Source: Serratia sp. M24T3 (GTDB lineage Bacteria; Pseudomonadota; Gammaproteobacteria; Enterobacterales; Enterobacteriaceae). Taken from it: a DNA stretch of 64,000 nucleotides. The position numbers and the translations under genes were made by a program. Below, piece by piece: positions 45,766-55,189 of the stretch. Positions within the stretch are counted from its first letter, which is position 1; each line of letters opens with the position of its first letter. The notes below the pieces were generated by a model. That model worked only from the letters and a program-made list of their open reading frames with translations, searched no databases and was not told where the DNA came from. The stretch spans positions 186,001 to 250,000 of the forward strand of contig NZ_AJHJ01000001.1 of assembly GCF_000257645.1 (NCBI RefSeq), given 5' to 3'.

Positions 45766-46415
45766 GCAAAATAAATATCTCCATGGTTGATAAGGTGTTT
45801 TATCCATGTTGGTTAATGGTCAGCCAGTTACGTAATGGCCATGAGATTGAAGATGGCGAAGCTTTATATAAACGCGCCTGCGAGTGGATCGACATCGCTC
45901 GCGAGACTTTATTGCAAGCTGGTTTTAGCAATATCTGCTGCGACCATATGCTTTATACCCAGTGCGCGTTGTTGGATGAAAGTGTCCTAAATAGGCAACA
46001 AAAGGACAGCGGTTACAATAAATGGCTGCAAGACCCGCTTCAGGCGCGCTACTTCAATACCCTCAACGCCGGTGAAGAACTCTGGGAACGTATTCGCACT
46101 GTTTTAATGGATCCAACGCCTGATACGGCAGTACTGACCTGTTTTTATCGTGCCCTCTCCCTGGGATTTACCGGCTGTTATCGACATACAGGAGATCAGC
46201 GCCGAGAAGATATCGTTCGCAAGTTAAGCAAGCTAGTCCCCGCCTTTACGACTTCACAGGAAATGCCGGTTATATCATGCCCATCGCATTTGTACTCTAG
46301 TCCAAGGAATTACTGGCTCTTATGGGCGGCAGGTTCAACAGCTCTATTTGCACTCTGGTTAACACTCTCCACCACCTTGGCACACATGGTGACGCAACTG
46401 ATCGGGAGCCAATAG
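45762..46415 (+). CDS. tssL: type VI secretion membrane complex protein TssL (DotU/IcmH), short form
   Basis: A 217-residue C-tail-anchored inner-membrane protein. The cytoplasmic DotU domain has VDKVFYPCWLMVSQLRNG, YTQCALLDESVL and LGFTGCYRHTGDQRREDIV. A single transmembrane helix is near 188-210 (WLLWAAGSTALFALWLTL). There is no OmpA domain; that function is supplied by the next gene. The start was chosen because it forms an ATGA overlap with tssK. Confidence 0.95.
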   Translation: MSKINISMVDKVFYPCWLMVSQLRNGHEIEDGEALYKRACEWIDIARETLLQAGFSNICCDHMLYTQCALLDESVLNRQQKDSGYNKWLQDPLQARYFNTLNAGEELWERIRTVLMDPTPDTAVLTCFYRALSLGFTGCYRHTGDQRREDIVRKLSKLVPAFTTSQEMPVISCPSHLYSSPRNYWLLWAAGSTALFALWLTLSTTLAHMVTQLIGSQ

Positions 46416-46418
46416 CAG

Positions 46419-48152
46419 ATGAGTGGACCAATCCGATTAATAATGCTGCTTGTTGGGACCAGCCTTGCGCTATGGCTAATTCTCGGCATTTGGATTTTGC
46501 CTGCCAGTAACCAAATAGTTTTAAGCCTGCTGACGGCCACAATCAGCATTACGACCGGTTACTTTCAGTGGCGCAGGTATTGTCTTCACAAAGTTGCTCA
46601 CCAGCATTTCGAAAATTCAGTTCTGCCGCCAGAGGATTTTCAGGGGGCGGTCATTTTAGTTTGTGCCGACTATAAAACTCTTTTTTCAACATTGAAGCTC
46701 TTTCGAGAATCTCGTCTGAGCTTTTATTTACCGGTAAAAACCCCGGAACAACTGCCCATTATTGCGCAAATTCTTTCTACTGAACGCCCGGCCCTAATAG
46801 CCCAAATATCTATATTAATGGCCATCGTACCGGAGCAACACCAAGAGATTGATGAGGTTGCGCAGTCCCTGCGAAGCTGGCAGCGGGCCATCGCACAGTG
46901 CAAATGTTGGCTAAACGGCGTCCCGCCAGTGTGGTTTAGCCTCTGGATTTCATCTCTTGGAAACCCTTCCGAGCAGGCAGATCGCTGGTACACGATCACT
47001 CCTTTTCAAAAAGGGATTCAGGTTCACGAGGCGGGTTCAGTCTCTATCCCACTGGAGGAATGGAGCCATCATCAGGCTGCTTGCAACCTTCAGGAAAGAT
47101 TCAGCATTACGCTATGGTTGGAAAGCTTACAGTCTTGGTACCAAGCTAATATTCAAAGCATCTTGTCGCAACCACAGGGAGATGCCTTACCCATTATCCC
47201 CTGCGCATGTGGCGTCTGTTTTATGCCGGTGCAATGCGCTGCTGGCAATCTTTGGCAGAGACATATTGCCACGATGACATCCTTGCCAATCCTGGCTTCT
47301 AGTATCCCATCATCTTTAACCTTGCCTGAAGTTCTGCTGCCCTACTTACCTCGGCGCCGTGCCATCTCACGACTGATGCAAACCTGGCAACTCTTTGGGC
47401 TTCTCGGCGGGATTTTTCTACTGTTTGCGCTATTGGGCTCGTTTTTCAATAACCAGCGTCTAATCCAAAGCGTAGGCGTTCACTTGTCATTATACAACGG
47501 ACTGACAGGTACTCTTCCAGCCGCTAAAACTCAGGCCCGGCAGCAGCTTCGCGCGGATGCACAATTGTTGGATGGCTGGTTGCTTGATGGTTCTCCAATG
47601 AATATGTCTCTTGGTCTTTATCAAGGGATGCGGCTGATTGCACCGCTCACCGCGGCTATCAACAGCGGGTCGCCGCCTCTACCAATTTCAACGCCGCCAC
47701 CTGTTATCAAGACAAACGACAAGCAGCCGAAGACGCTAAGTATCGACAGTCTGTCACTTTTTGACGTCGGCAAATCTGCCCTCAAGCCAGATTCAAACAA
47801 AGTATTGATCAAGGCACTCATCAACATTCAATCCCAACCCGGCAAGTTAATTGTAATAGCAGGCCATACCGACAGCACAGGCGATGCCCGGAAAAACCAG
47901 GTTTTGTCCCAAAAACGCGCCGAAGCACTTAGAAGCTGGATGCTTGCAACCAGCGAAATCTCACCGTCCTGTTTTGTTATCAAGGGATATGGTGCCAGAC
48001 GCCCTTTGGCATCGAACGACACCACAGAAGGCCGAGCGGCTAACCGACGTGTCGAAATTACTCTGCAAACGCAGGCCAACGGCTGCCCAACGAGAAAACA
48101 TCAACTGGCATCAGATTCTGATACCGGAATAACAACCAGCAAGGAGAAGTAA
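46419..48152 (+). CDS. tagL: type VI secretion peptidoglycan-anchor protein, TagL-like (OmpA domain)
   Basis: A 577-residue protein with two N-terminal transmembrane helices (about 5-28 and 31-50), a long soluble middle, a third helix near 322-345 (WQLFGLLGGIFLLFALLGSFF), and a C-terminal OmpA-like peptidoglycan-binding domain (about 445-550) with IAGHTDSTGDARKNQVLSQKRAEAL and GRAANRRVEITL. Three helices plus a periplasmic OmpA domain is the architecture of EAEC TagL, which anchors the TssJLM complex to the cell wall. It follows tssL by 3 bp. Confidence 0.85.
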   Translation: MSGPIRLIMLLVGTSLALWLILGIWILPASNQIVLSLLTATISITTGYFQWRRYCLHKVAHQHFENSVLPPEDFQGAVILVCADYKTLFSTLKLFRESRLSFYLPVKTPEQLPIIAQILSTERPALIAQISILMAIVPEQHQEIDEVAQSLRSWQRAIAQCKCWLNGVPPVWFSLWISSLGNPSEQADRWYTITPFQKGIQVHEAGSVSIPLEEWSHHQAACNLQERFSITLWLESLQSWYQANIQSILSQPQGDALPIIPCACGVCFMPVQCAAGNLWQRHIATMTSLPILASSIPSSLTLPEVLLPYLPRRRAISRLMQTWQLFGLLGGIFLLFALLGSFFNNQRLIQSVGVHLSLYNGLTGTLPAAKTQARQQLRADAQLLDGWLLDGSPMNMSLGLYQGMRLIAPLTAAINSGSPPLPISTPPPVIKTNDKQPKTLSIDSLSLFDVGKSALKPDSNKVLIKALINIQSQPGKLIVIAGHTDSTGDARKNQVLSQKRAEALRSWMLATSEISPSCFVIKGYGARRPLASNDTTEGRAANRRVEITLQTQANGCPTRKHQLASDSDTGITTSKEK

Positions 48153-48155
48153 ATC

Positions 48156-48647
48156 ATGGCAATTCCAATCTATCTTTGGCTAAAAGACGACGGTGGCACC
48201 AACATCAAAGGGGCTGTGGAAGTCAAAGACCGCGAAGGCAGTATCGAAGTGGTTGCACAAGATCATAGCCTTTATATCCCCACAGATAACAACACCGGCA
48301 AGCTGACCGGCACCCGTATTCACACCCCATTCCTGTTTACTAAAGAAATCGACTGCTCGAGCCCTTATTTATACAAAGCAGTCACTACTGGCCAAACATT
48401 GAAATCGGCCGAGTTTAAATGGTACCGCATCGATTCTTCAGGTGAGGAAGTGGTGTATTACACAACCAAGCTCGAGAACGTGAAACTGGTGAAAGTCTCG
48501 CCAAAAATGCACGACACCAAAGATCCTGCCTTTGAAAAACATAACCATCTTGAACTCATTGAATTACGTTACGAAAAAATCACCTGGACCTATAAAGACG
48601 GCAACATTATTCATTCTGACTCCTGGAACGAACGCGCAACTGCGTAA
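48156..48647 (+). CDS. hcp: type VI secretion tube protein Hcp (TssD)
   Basis: A 163-residue Hcp that stacks as hexamers into the expelled tube and can carry effectors. The start MAIPIYLWLKDDGGTNIKG, RIHTPFLFTKEIDCSSPYLYKAV and the C-terminal EKITWTYKDGNIIHSDSW are typical of enteric Hcp. AAGGAG gives it the strongest Shine-Dalgarno of the cluster, and a terminator-like hairpin follows, both fitting high expression. Confidence 0.97.
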   Translation: MAIPIYLWLKDDGGTNIKGAVEVKDREGSIEVVAQDHSLYIPTDNNTGKLTGTRIHTPFLFTKEIDCSSPYLYKAVTTGQTLKSAEFKWYRIDSSGEEVVYYTTKLENVKLVKVSPKMHDTKDPAFEKHNHLELIELRYEKITWTYKDGNIIHSDSWNERATA

Positions 48648-48654
48648 AACCTCA

Positions 48655-48683
48655 CAGCAGACGATTCGTCGTCTGCTGCTTTT
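48655..48683 (+). terminator. strong hairpin after hcp
   Basis: Perfect 10-bp arms CAGCAGACGA/TCGTCTGCTG with a stable TTCG tetraloop, followed by CTTTTATTG, 7 bp past the hcp stop. A partial terminator or 3' stabiliser here would give more hcp mRNA than clpV and later genes. Confidence 0.85.
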
Positions 48684-48811
48684 ATTGTTGGCAAAACGGC
48701 TCAATCAGGTCTTTTTGCCAACAGCGGAATAATTCGGACATCGACCCTATGGGCCTGGGTTCCTGCAAAGGAAAGGCTACGGGCGGTAGCGTATTCAAAA
48801 AGGAATACAGT

Positions 48812-51460
48812 GTGGAAAATCAGTCAGCCGATCTACTCCGTCGCCTTAACCCCTACTGTGCAAAAGCACTTGAAGCGGCCGCTACTCTCTGCCATAACCG
48901 CGCCCACGCTGAGATAACCATTGAGCATTGGCTTCTGAAACTGTTGGAATTAGGCGAGGGTGATATCACCGTTTTGGCCCGCCGCTATGAATGGAATATG
49001 GACAACCTTTGGCAAAATCTACTAACCCATCTCGACCAACTCGCGCATTCGATAAACTCTCCGCCGATTTTATCCGAGTCATTGAATGCGCTGATGCAGT
49101 CTGCATGGCTGACGGCTTCATTACAGGACAATGCCAAACATATCCGTAGCATACATCTACTGAAAGCATTAGTTTCACAACCGCAGTTGCTGCGCAGTGA
49201 AGGGACATGGCCGCTATTCAGTCTAAGCTCTGCCCAAATAACGCGCCTTTTACCTTTACTAAACCAACAATCGGATGAGCGTCCAGAATTACAGCAGCCA
49301 GCAGATTTAATTGTTCCCTTTGCCTCGCAACATGAACTCTCACCGCACACCAGTATAAATAGGCTGAACTTAAACGAGTCTCATCAGGCAGTATTAAACA
49401 AGTTCACCGTAGACATCACGGCAAAAGCCAAAGCCGGGCAGATTGATCCGATCTTTGGCCGCGATACCGAGATCCGCCAGATGATCGACATCCTCTCACG
49501 GCGTCGTAAAAACAATCCCATTTTGGTGGGGGAGCCGGGAGTGGGCAAGACAGCGTTGGTCGAAGGCCTTGCACTACGCATTATTGAGGGGAATGTGCCG
49601 GAAAGTTTAAAATCAATTAGCCTGCGCACTTTAGATCTTGGTCTATTGCAGGCGGGTGCAGGCGTCAAAGGTGAGTTCGAACAGCGTCTGAAGAATGTAA
49701 TCGAAGCGGTGCAGCAATCACCAGCGCCAATTCTGCTGTTTATCGATGAAGCCCATACAATTATTGGTGCAGGCAATCTGGCCGGTGGTGCTGACGCGGC
49801 AAACCTGCTGAAACCCGCTTTGGCACGGGGAGAATTACGTACTATTGCTGCCACGACCTGGTCTGAGTACAAACAGTATTTTGAACGCGATGCCGCTCTG
49901 GAGCGCCGATTCCAGATAGTCAAAGTGGATGAGCCTGACGACGCAAAAGCCAGCATGATGCTGCGTGGTTTGAAAAGTCGCTACGCTCAACACCATTGTG
50001 TAAATATTCTTGATAACGCGATAATCGCTGCAATTAACCTTTCACGCCGGTTTCTCACTGGCCGACAGCTGCCTGACAAAGCTATCGATCTACTAGATAC
50101 CGCGGGCGCGAGGGTGCGCATGAGTATAGATGCCCAGCCGGAAGCACTGACGCAGATTAACTCCGGGCTTGCGGCGCTGGAGATGGAACGACAAGCCATC
50201 GAACAGGATAAACGGCTAATGCCTGATCGAGGATGTTCCCGCCTGAAAGAGATTGATCAGCGCCATATGGAATTGACTATCGAGCAGCAGACCGCCGAGC
50301 AACAATATAAAGAAGAAAAACGCTTAATTTCTTTGATTATTGAAGCCCGTAAGCAACCTGCGGACACCGGAATTTTAAAAAAACTGCAACAGCAGTTAAG
50401 CGATACTCAAGGGAATAATCCCCTGTTATCGCTCGACGTTGATGCTCGCACCGTCGCCACAGTGATTGCGGACTGGACCGGTATTCCGCTCGGCAGCCTG
50501 CTAAAAGATGAGCAAAGTGATTTGCTACTATTGGAAAGCCATCTTGCGGAAATTGTAATAGGCCAGGATGCGGCGCTAACGGCAATGGCCCAACGCCTGC
50601 GTGCAGCTAAAACCGGATTGACCTCAGAGAAGGGTCCATTAGGGGTATTTTTGTTAGTGGGTCCCAGCGGCGTAGGTAAAACCAAGACTGCGGCAGCGTT
50701 GGCCGAGACTCTCTTTGGTGGCCAAAAATCATTGATAACTATCAATATGTCGGAGTATCAGGAGGCTCATACCGTTTCTCAACTTAAAGGCTCGCCCCCG
50801 GGTTATGTCGGTTATGGGCAAGGGGGCATCCTCACCGAAGCCGTTCGCAAACGTCCTTACAGCGTGGTGCTGCTTGATGAAGTCGAGAAAGCGCACAGTG
50901 ACGTTATTAATCTTTTTTTTCAGGTCTTCGACAGAGGAATAATGCGTGACGGCGAAGGGCGCGAAATTGATTTTCGTAATACCGTGATTCTAATGACAGC
51001 TAATTTAGGCAGCGACCGATTGATGCAACGGCTCGATGACCAGCCGGAGTCAACCCACAGTAATTTGCACGAACTTATTCATCCGATACTGCGCAACCAT
51101 TTTCAGCCGGCTCTTCTTGCTCGTTTTCAGACCCTAATCTATCGGCCGCTTAACGCCGACGCGCTTCGCAACATTGCTGAAATAAAATTGAGGCAGGTTA
51201 CAAAACGTCTGAACAAACATTATGGCCTGCAATGCATCATTCAAGATCGTCTCTACGATACTTTGGTTGCCGCCTGCCTTCTGCCTGATGCTGGGGCGCG
51301 AAACATCAATAGCCTGCTTAATCAACAAATTCTGCCAGTGCTGAGTCAACAACTATTAAGCCGTAAGCCAACTCAGTGGAAATCCTCTTTGCTAACTCTA
51401 GGCTGGTGTGAGAAGCAAGGAATAACGTTAGAGTTTGAAAATCAGTCTGAAAATATGTAA
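48812..51460 (+). CDS. clpV: type VI secretion sheath-recycling ATPase ClpV (TssH)
   Basis: An 882-residue AAA+ Hsp100 unfoldase that disassembles contracted TssBC sheaths. The N-domain (about 5-150) has LNPYCAKALEAAATLC. AAA1 has Walker A GEPGVGKTALVEG and Walker B FIDEAHTIIGAG; a coiled-coil middle follows (EQQTAEQQYKEEKRL). AAA2 has GPSGVGKTKTAAALAE and LLDEVEKAHSD. The likely start is GTG 48812 (product MENQSADLLRRLNPYC), with AAGGA upstream; the frame opens 21 codons earlier without homology. Confidence 0.96.
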   Translation: MENQSADLLRRLNPYCAKALEAAATLCHNRAHAEITIEHWLLKLLELGEGDITVLARRYEWNMDNLWQNLLTHLDQLAHSINSPPILSESLNALMQSAWLTASLQDNAKHIRSIHLLKALVSQPQLLRSEGTWPLFSLSSAQITRLLPLLNQQSDERPELQQPADLIVPFASQHELSPHTSINRLNLNESHQAVLNKFTVDITAKAKAGQIDPIFGRDTEIRQMIDILSRRRKNNPILVGEPGVGKTALVEGLALRIIEGNVPESLKSISLRTLDLGLLQAGAGVKGEFEQRLKNVIEAVQQSPAPILLFIDEAHTIIGAGNLAGGADAANLLKPALARGELRTIAATTWSEYKQYFERDAALERRFQIVKVDEPDDAKASMMLRGLKSRYAQHHCVNILDNAIIAAINLSRRFLTGRQLPDKAIDLLDTAGARVRMSIDAQPEALTQINSGLAALEMERQAIEQDKRLMPDRGCSRLKEIDQRHMELTIEQQTAEQQYKEEKRLISLIIEARKQPADTGILKKLQQQLSDTQGNNPLLSLDVDARTVATVIADWTGIPLGSLLKDEQSDLLLLESHLAEIVIGQDAALTAMAQRLRAAKTGLTSEKGPLGVFLLVGPSGVGKTKTAAALAETLFGGQKSLITINMSEYQEAHTVSQLKGSPPGYVGYGQGGILTEAVRKRPYSVVLLDEVEKAHSDVINLFFQVFDRGIMRDGEGREIDFRNTVILMTANLGSDRLMQRLDDQPESTHSNLHELIHPILRNHFQPALLARFQTLIYRPLNADALRNIAEIKLRQVTKRLNKHYGLQCIIQDRLYDTLVAACLLPDAGARNINSLLNQQILPVLSQQLLSRKPTQWKSSLLTLGWCEKQGITLEFENQSENM

Positions 51461-51525
51461 CAGCCGAGTCTATAACACGCCACTCCTTAATAAAAAAACA
51501 TCAAGGCCATACGGGGAAATCAATA

Positions 51526-53862
51526 GTGAACTCATTGTCTGAACTCACAGGAATCACACTTAATCGTTATACTTTGAATATTCCCTCTTGCCCTCACGAA
51601 CTGGACGTTGAGGACTTTAATGGCTTGGAGCAACTTAGCGCCCTTTATCACTACACTATTCGTTTTACAACTTTCCATACAGATTTAAATCCCGAATCAT
51701 TATTAAATAAACCAGCAACGTTGACTATGGGTGTTGGAGGGCTGCTCAATCCATTAACAGGAAAGATAGTTCATGGTGTTATCACTAGTTTTCAGCGCAT
51801 AATGGGTACTCGTGATCAGGTTAAATATGAAATCATCATTGAGCCGTTCCTCGCGCTATTAAATAAACAATTCCGTACTCATCGATTCTTTGTCAATAAA
51901 TCTGTACCAGACATTATAGAGCTGGTTCTTAAAGAGCACGGCCTTAAAAGCTGGGAGTATGCGTTTACACTCAAGCAAAACTACCCTAAGCGCGAGCAGA
52001 TAAATCAATATCAGGAAAGCGACTTTGCCTTTATTGAACGGTTGCTTTCCGAGGTGGGAATATTTTATTTCTTTACCCTACAGCCGGATACTCAGACCGA
52101 AGTTGTGCATTTTGCAGATAAACAAAGTGCATATCAGTTTGGTAAATCTCTGCCATTGAGCAGCCCTTCCGGGATGAATGACAGCGGCGTTGATTCTATT
52201 TGGGGTTTAAATGTGCGGCACAGTGTCGTGCAAGCCAGCGTAATCGCCAAAGACTACAACCATCGTAAAGCCCATAAATTATTGCAGTCTACCAATGCCG
52301 ATATCACTGGCGGCGAGAGGGCTGGAATAACTTATGGCGAGGCTTATCATTATAAGCCCAGGCATCTGGAAGTGGGTGAAAAAACTCAGCCAGCAGCCGA
52401 AACCGCTAATTTCTTTGCCCTGCTGGATCACGAACGATTTTTATGCGCTCAGACTTTAATTACTGCAATCAGTACTGATTCAAATCTACAGCCTGCCCAG
52501 GTATTAACCGTGACTGATAGGTTAATAGCTTCATCCCTGCCAGACTTGCTTTCCTTGCCAATGGTGCTCATACGCACCGGGTTTAGCGCAAGTCGAAAAG
52601 ATGCTTTGAAAGTGACTATTGCCGCCGTGCCTTACAGTGAAACCCTATGCTGGCGGCCACAACTTAAACCTCGGCCCATCGTTAGCGGAACCCTGGCTGC
52701 GCGTGTAACGAGTGCAAAGAATAATGATATTTACGCCTGGCAAGATGCATTGGGCATGTATCGGGTAAAATTTGATGCAGACTGTGATAATAAGCCTCAG
52801 GGGCAAGAAAGCATGCCGCTACGTCTCGCTAAACCTTACGGCGGCGATTTATATGGGCTTCATTTCCCATTGATCCAAGGAACAGAAGTGGCAATAGCTT
52901 TCCACGACGGCGATCCCGATCGCCCTTATATTGCCCATGTTCTGCATGACTCACGCCACACCGACCACGTCACTGAAACAAACAACACTCGTAATATCAT
53001 CCGTACCCCTGCTTTTAACAAGCTGAGGATGGAAGATAAACGCGGCGAAGAACATATAAAACTAAGCACAGTATATGGCGGCAAAACTCAGCTAAATCTT
53101 GGCCATATTGTTGATAAACAGAGAAAGTTACGCGGCGAAGGTGCGGAGCTCCGCTCGGATGACTGGGTCAGCATCCGAGGAGGTAAAGGGCTGTTATTGA
53201 CGGCAGATGTACAGCCCAATGCCGGAAAAAAAATGCTGGAAATGGACAGTGCCATTGAACAGCTTGAACAGGCCTTGACGCTGGCCAGGAATTTGCAGGT
53301 CGCGGTTAAGACAGCAAAGGCATCACTGGCCGATATAGATAGCCAAAAGTCACTCAATGAAGCTTTAAAATATATGAAGATGCCCGGCCTTCTGGCTCAT
53401 GCGCCTGCGGGCGTGGGTATTGTTAGCCTTTCTGCTGTTCGCCTTGCCTCCGGAGGTGAAAGCGTTGCCGTGATGTCTGGAAAAAATACTGATATTAGCG
53501 CTGTTAAATCCTTTACGGTTGCTGCTGGCGATGCTGTCAGCCTGTTTGCTCGAAATACAGGTATGCAGCTCTTCGCCGGAAATGGCAAAGTTGATATTCA
53601 GGCTCAGAGCGATGCTCTTAATACTTCTGCCAAGAAAGATGTGACTATCAGTAGTTCCGAGGGGAAAATCACGATAAATGCCAATCAGGAATTAGTGCTG
53701 CTTTGTGGCGGCTCCTATATAAAACTTAGCGGAGGAAATATTGAACTTGGCTGCTCAGGTAATATTTTTCTTAAGGCGACCAACGTGATAAAAACAGGTC
53801 CGTCGACTATGGAGACATTGCCGATAACATTCCCTTCAGGATATGAAGATGAGGCTCAATGA
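51526..53862 (+). CDS. vgrG: type VI secretion spike protein VgrG (TssI)
   Basis: A 778-residue VgrG starting at GTG. The gp27-like head (about 1-380) has LNIPSCPHELDVEDFNGLEQLS and FIERLLSEVGIFYFF. The gp5-like OB fold has VKFDADCD and PLIQGTEVAIAFHDGDPDRPYI. A DUF2345 region and beta-helical needle (about 540-770) end in ISSSEGKITINANQELVLLCGGSYIKL. Nothing resembling an effector domain follows the needle, so it is probably a carrier VgrG needing a separate PAAR tip and effector. GGGGA precedes the start. Confidence 0.96.
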   Translation: MNSLSELTGITLNRYTLNIPSCPHELDVEDFNGLEQLSALYHYTIRFTTFHTDLNPESLLNKPATLTMGVGGLLNPLTGKIVHGVITSFQRIMGTRDQVKYEIIIEPFLALLNKQFRTHRFFVNKSVPDIIELVLKEHGLKSWEYAFTLKQNYPKREQINQYQESDFAFIERLLSEVGIFYFFTLQPDTQTEVVHFADKQSAYQFGKSLPLSSPSGMNDSGVDSIWGLNVRHSVVQASVIAKDYNHRKAHKLLQSTNADITGGERAGITYGEAYHYKPRHLEVGEKTQPAAETANFFALLDHERFLCAQTLITAISTDSNLQPAQVLTVTDRLIASSLPDLLSLPMVLIRTGFSASRKDALKVTIAAVPYSETLCWRPQLKPRPIVSGTLAARVTSAKNNDIYAWQDALGMYRVKFDADCDNKPQGQESMPLRLAKPYGGDLYGLHFPLIQGTEVAIAFHDGDPDRPYIAHVLHDSRHTDHVTETNNTRNIIRTPAFNKLRMEDKRGEEHIKLSTVYGGKTQLNLGHIVDKQRKLRGEGAELRSDDWVSIRGGKGLLLTADVQPNAGKKMLEMDSAIEQLEQALTLARNLQVAVKTAKASLADIDSQKSLNEALKYMKMPGLLAHAPAGVGIVSLSAVRLASGGESVAVMSGKNTDISAVKSFTVAAGDAVSLFARNTGMQLFAGNGKVDIQAQSDALNTSAKKDVTISSSEGKITINANQELVLLCGGSYIKLSGGNIELGCSGNIFLKATNVIKTGPSTMETLPITFPSGYEDEAQ

Positions 53863-54028
53863 AAATATATCAAATCCAAATAGCTATCGCTAATTAACTA
53901 TTAAAAATCAACAAACAATACCTTAATAAAAATACCCCCCTTGGTTAATTACCCTTATTAGCTTAAAAGAACTTCACTTCACATACTTTGCCGTAATTAA
54001 TTAATAACAGAAGACTTAAAGGATAACT

Positions 54029-55189
54029 ATGGGCTGGCAAAAGGCTGAGACCATAACACCGAAACTACCGACCGCGCCCTTATTCCTTTTATGGCTACTG
54101 GCGGGAGTCATGGCAGTATTTAGTGGAGTACTGCTATTTATTCTACATGCATCAGAGTTAATTGAACTACTGACCAGAGTTGATATCTGGTGGCTATCAA
54201 TGACCCCACCTGCGGCCTGGCTAATGCTATTTAGTTTTCGTTATTGGCTGTGGGGCAAGAAAGTCGATGAATATAAATTTTTCCAGCAGGAAGCAAAGTT
54301 TGGACATCAGCAGTGGCAGGCTTGGTCGGAACGCCACCTTGTTATTCTTGGCAGTAGTATTTCATTACCTGACAGCATTACTGCCGAAACTATCTGCAAT
54401 GGCTCGGCGAACGATATCCCCTGGCAGATGGGCTGCTGTCGGCGGCTTGCTGATTTGCCACTCAGTGATGCGGCAACCATCAATTTGTGCATTTCGGGTA
54501 TTAAAAATGAGTTAAATAATTTACCGGTCCATCTGCCTCTCGCAGTTACCCTCGTAACTGATTTGGACTCCAGTGAGATGACTCAGGCTTTGGTCATGCT
54601 TTGGCCAACGCTTTTCCACCAGCATAAAGTCCCCGATGAAATTATCGCCACCAGCGCCTTATCAATGAATTGGGTTGAAGAACGCCTGAAACAGCCTGTT
54701 AAGAATGTCCATTTAATCCTGATAATACAGTTAAATGGTGAAGCGTCTTATTCCGATGGGTTGGCTGCACTGCTGCTGACCAGTGATGACGTAGTGAACA
54801 AATACCGGTTGCCTGCCCAGGTACGCCTGCTACGCCCGATGCCTCTAAATATGTTGTTGTTTCAACAAGAAATCTCCCTGTTTATTAAAACCCAGACCGC
54901 CGCCCGCCATACATCTCGCATACTCGGGGATGCCCGGAAATGGGAGGATTTTTCAGCAGATCTTTCTGCTCTCAGTTCTATCCATGGAACTCTCTGGCAA
55001 GTTACTGAAAACGAATTGCTGGAAAAATGGTGCGGCATAGCCGGACCTTCCTCGCCCTGGTTATTAACTGCGCTCGCGGCAGAACTGGCCAATCTCCGCG
55101 ATGAGTCACTATTGATGTTTTGCTCTTCGGGGCAGGAGCATTTTGTCAGTACCGTCACATTAGGAAGTGAAAATGAGCACATCGGGTAA
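54029..55189 (+). CDS. uncharacterised type VI secretion-associated membrane protein
   Basis: A 386-residue protein I cannot assign to a named family. Two N-terminal transmembrane helices are clear (about 17-42, LFLLWLLAGVMAVFSGVLLF; and 54-73, ending FRYWLWG), followed by a soluble domain of about 310 residues. It lies between vgrG and tssM, overlaps the tssM start by 17 bp, and has AAAGGA before its ATG, so it is cotranslated with the membrane complex. A role in assembling or modulating TssM is inference. The topology superficially resembles the N-terminus of TssM or TagL. Confidence 0.8.
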   Translation: MGWQKAETITPKLPTAPLFLLWLLAGVMAVFSGVLLFILHASELIELLTRVDIWWLSMTPPAAWLMLFSFRYWLWGKKVDEYKFFQQEAKFGHQQWQAWSERHLVILGSSISLPDSITAETICNGSANDIPWQMGCCRRLADLPLSDAATINLCISGIKNELNNLPVHLPLAVTLVTDLDSSEMTQALVMLWPTLFHQHKVPDEIIATSALSMNWVEERLKQPVKNVHLILIIQLNGEASYSDGLAALLLTSDDVVNKYRLPAQVRLLRPMPLNMLLFQQEISLFIKTQTAARHTSRILGDARKWEDFSADLSALSSIHGTLWQVTENELLEKWCGIAGPSSPWLLTALAAELANLRDESLLMFCSSGQEHFVSTVTLGSENEHIG

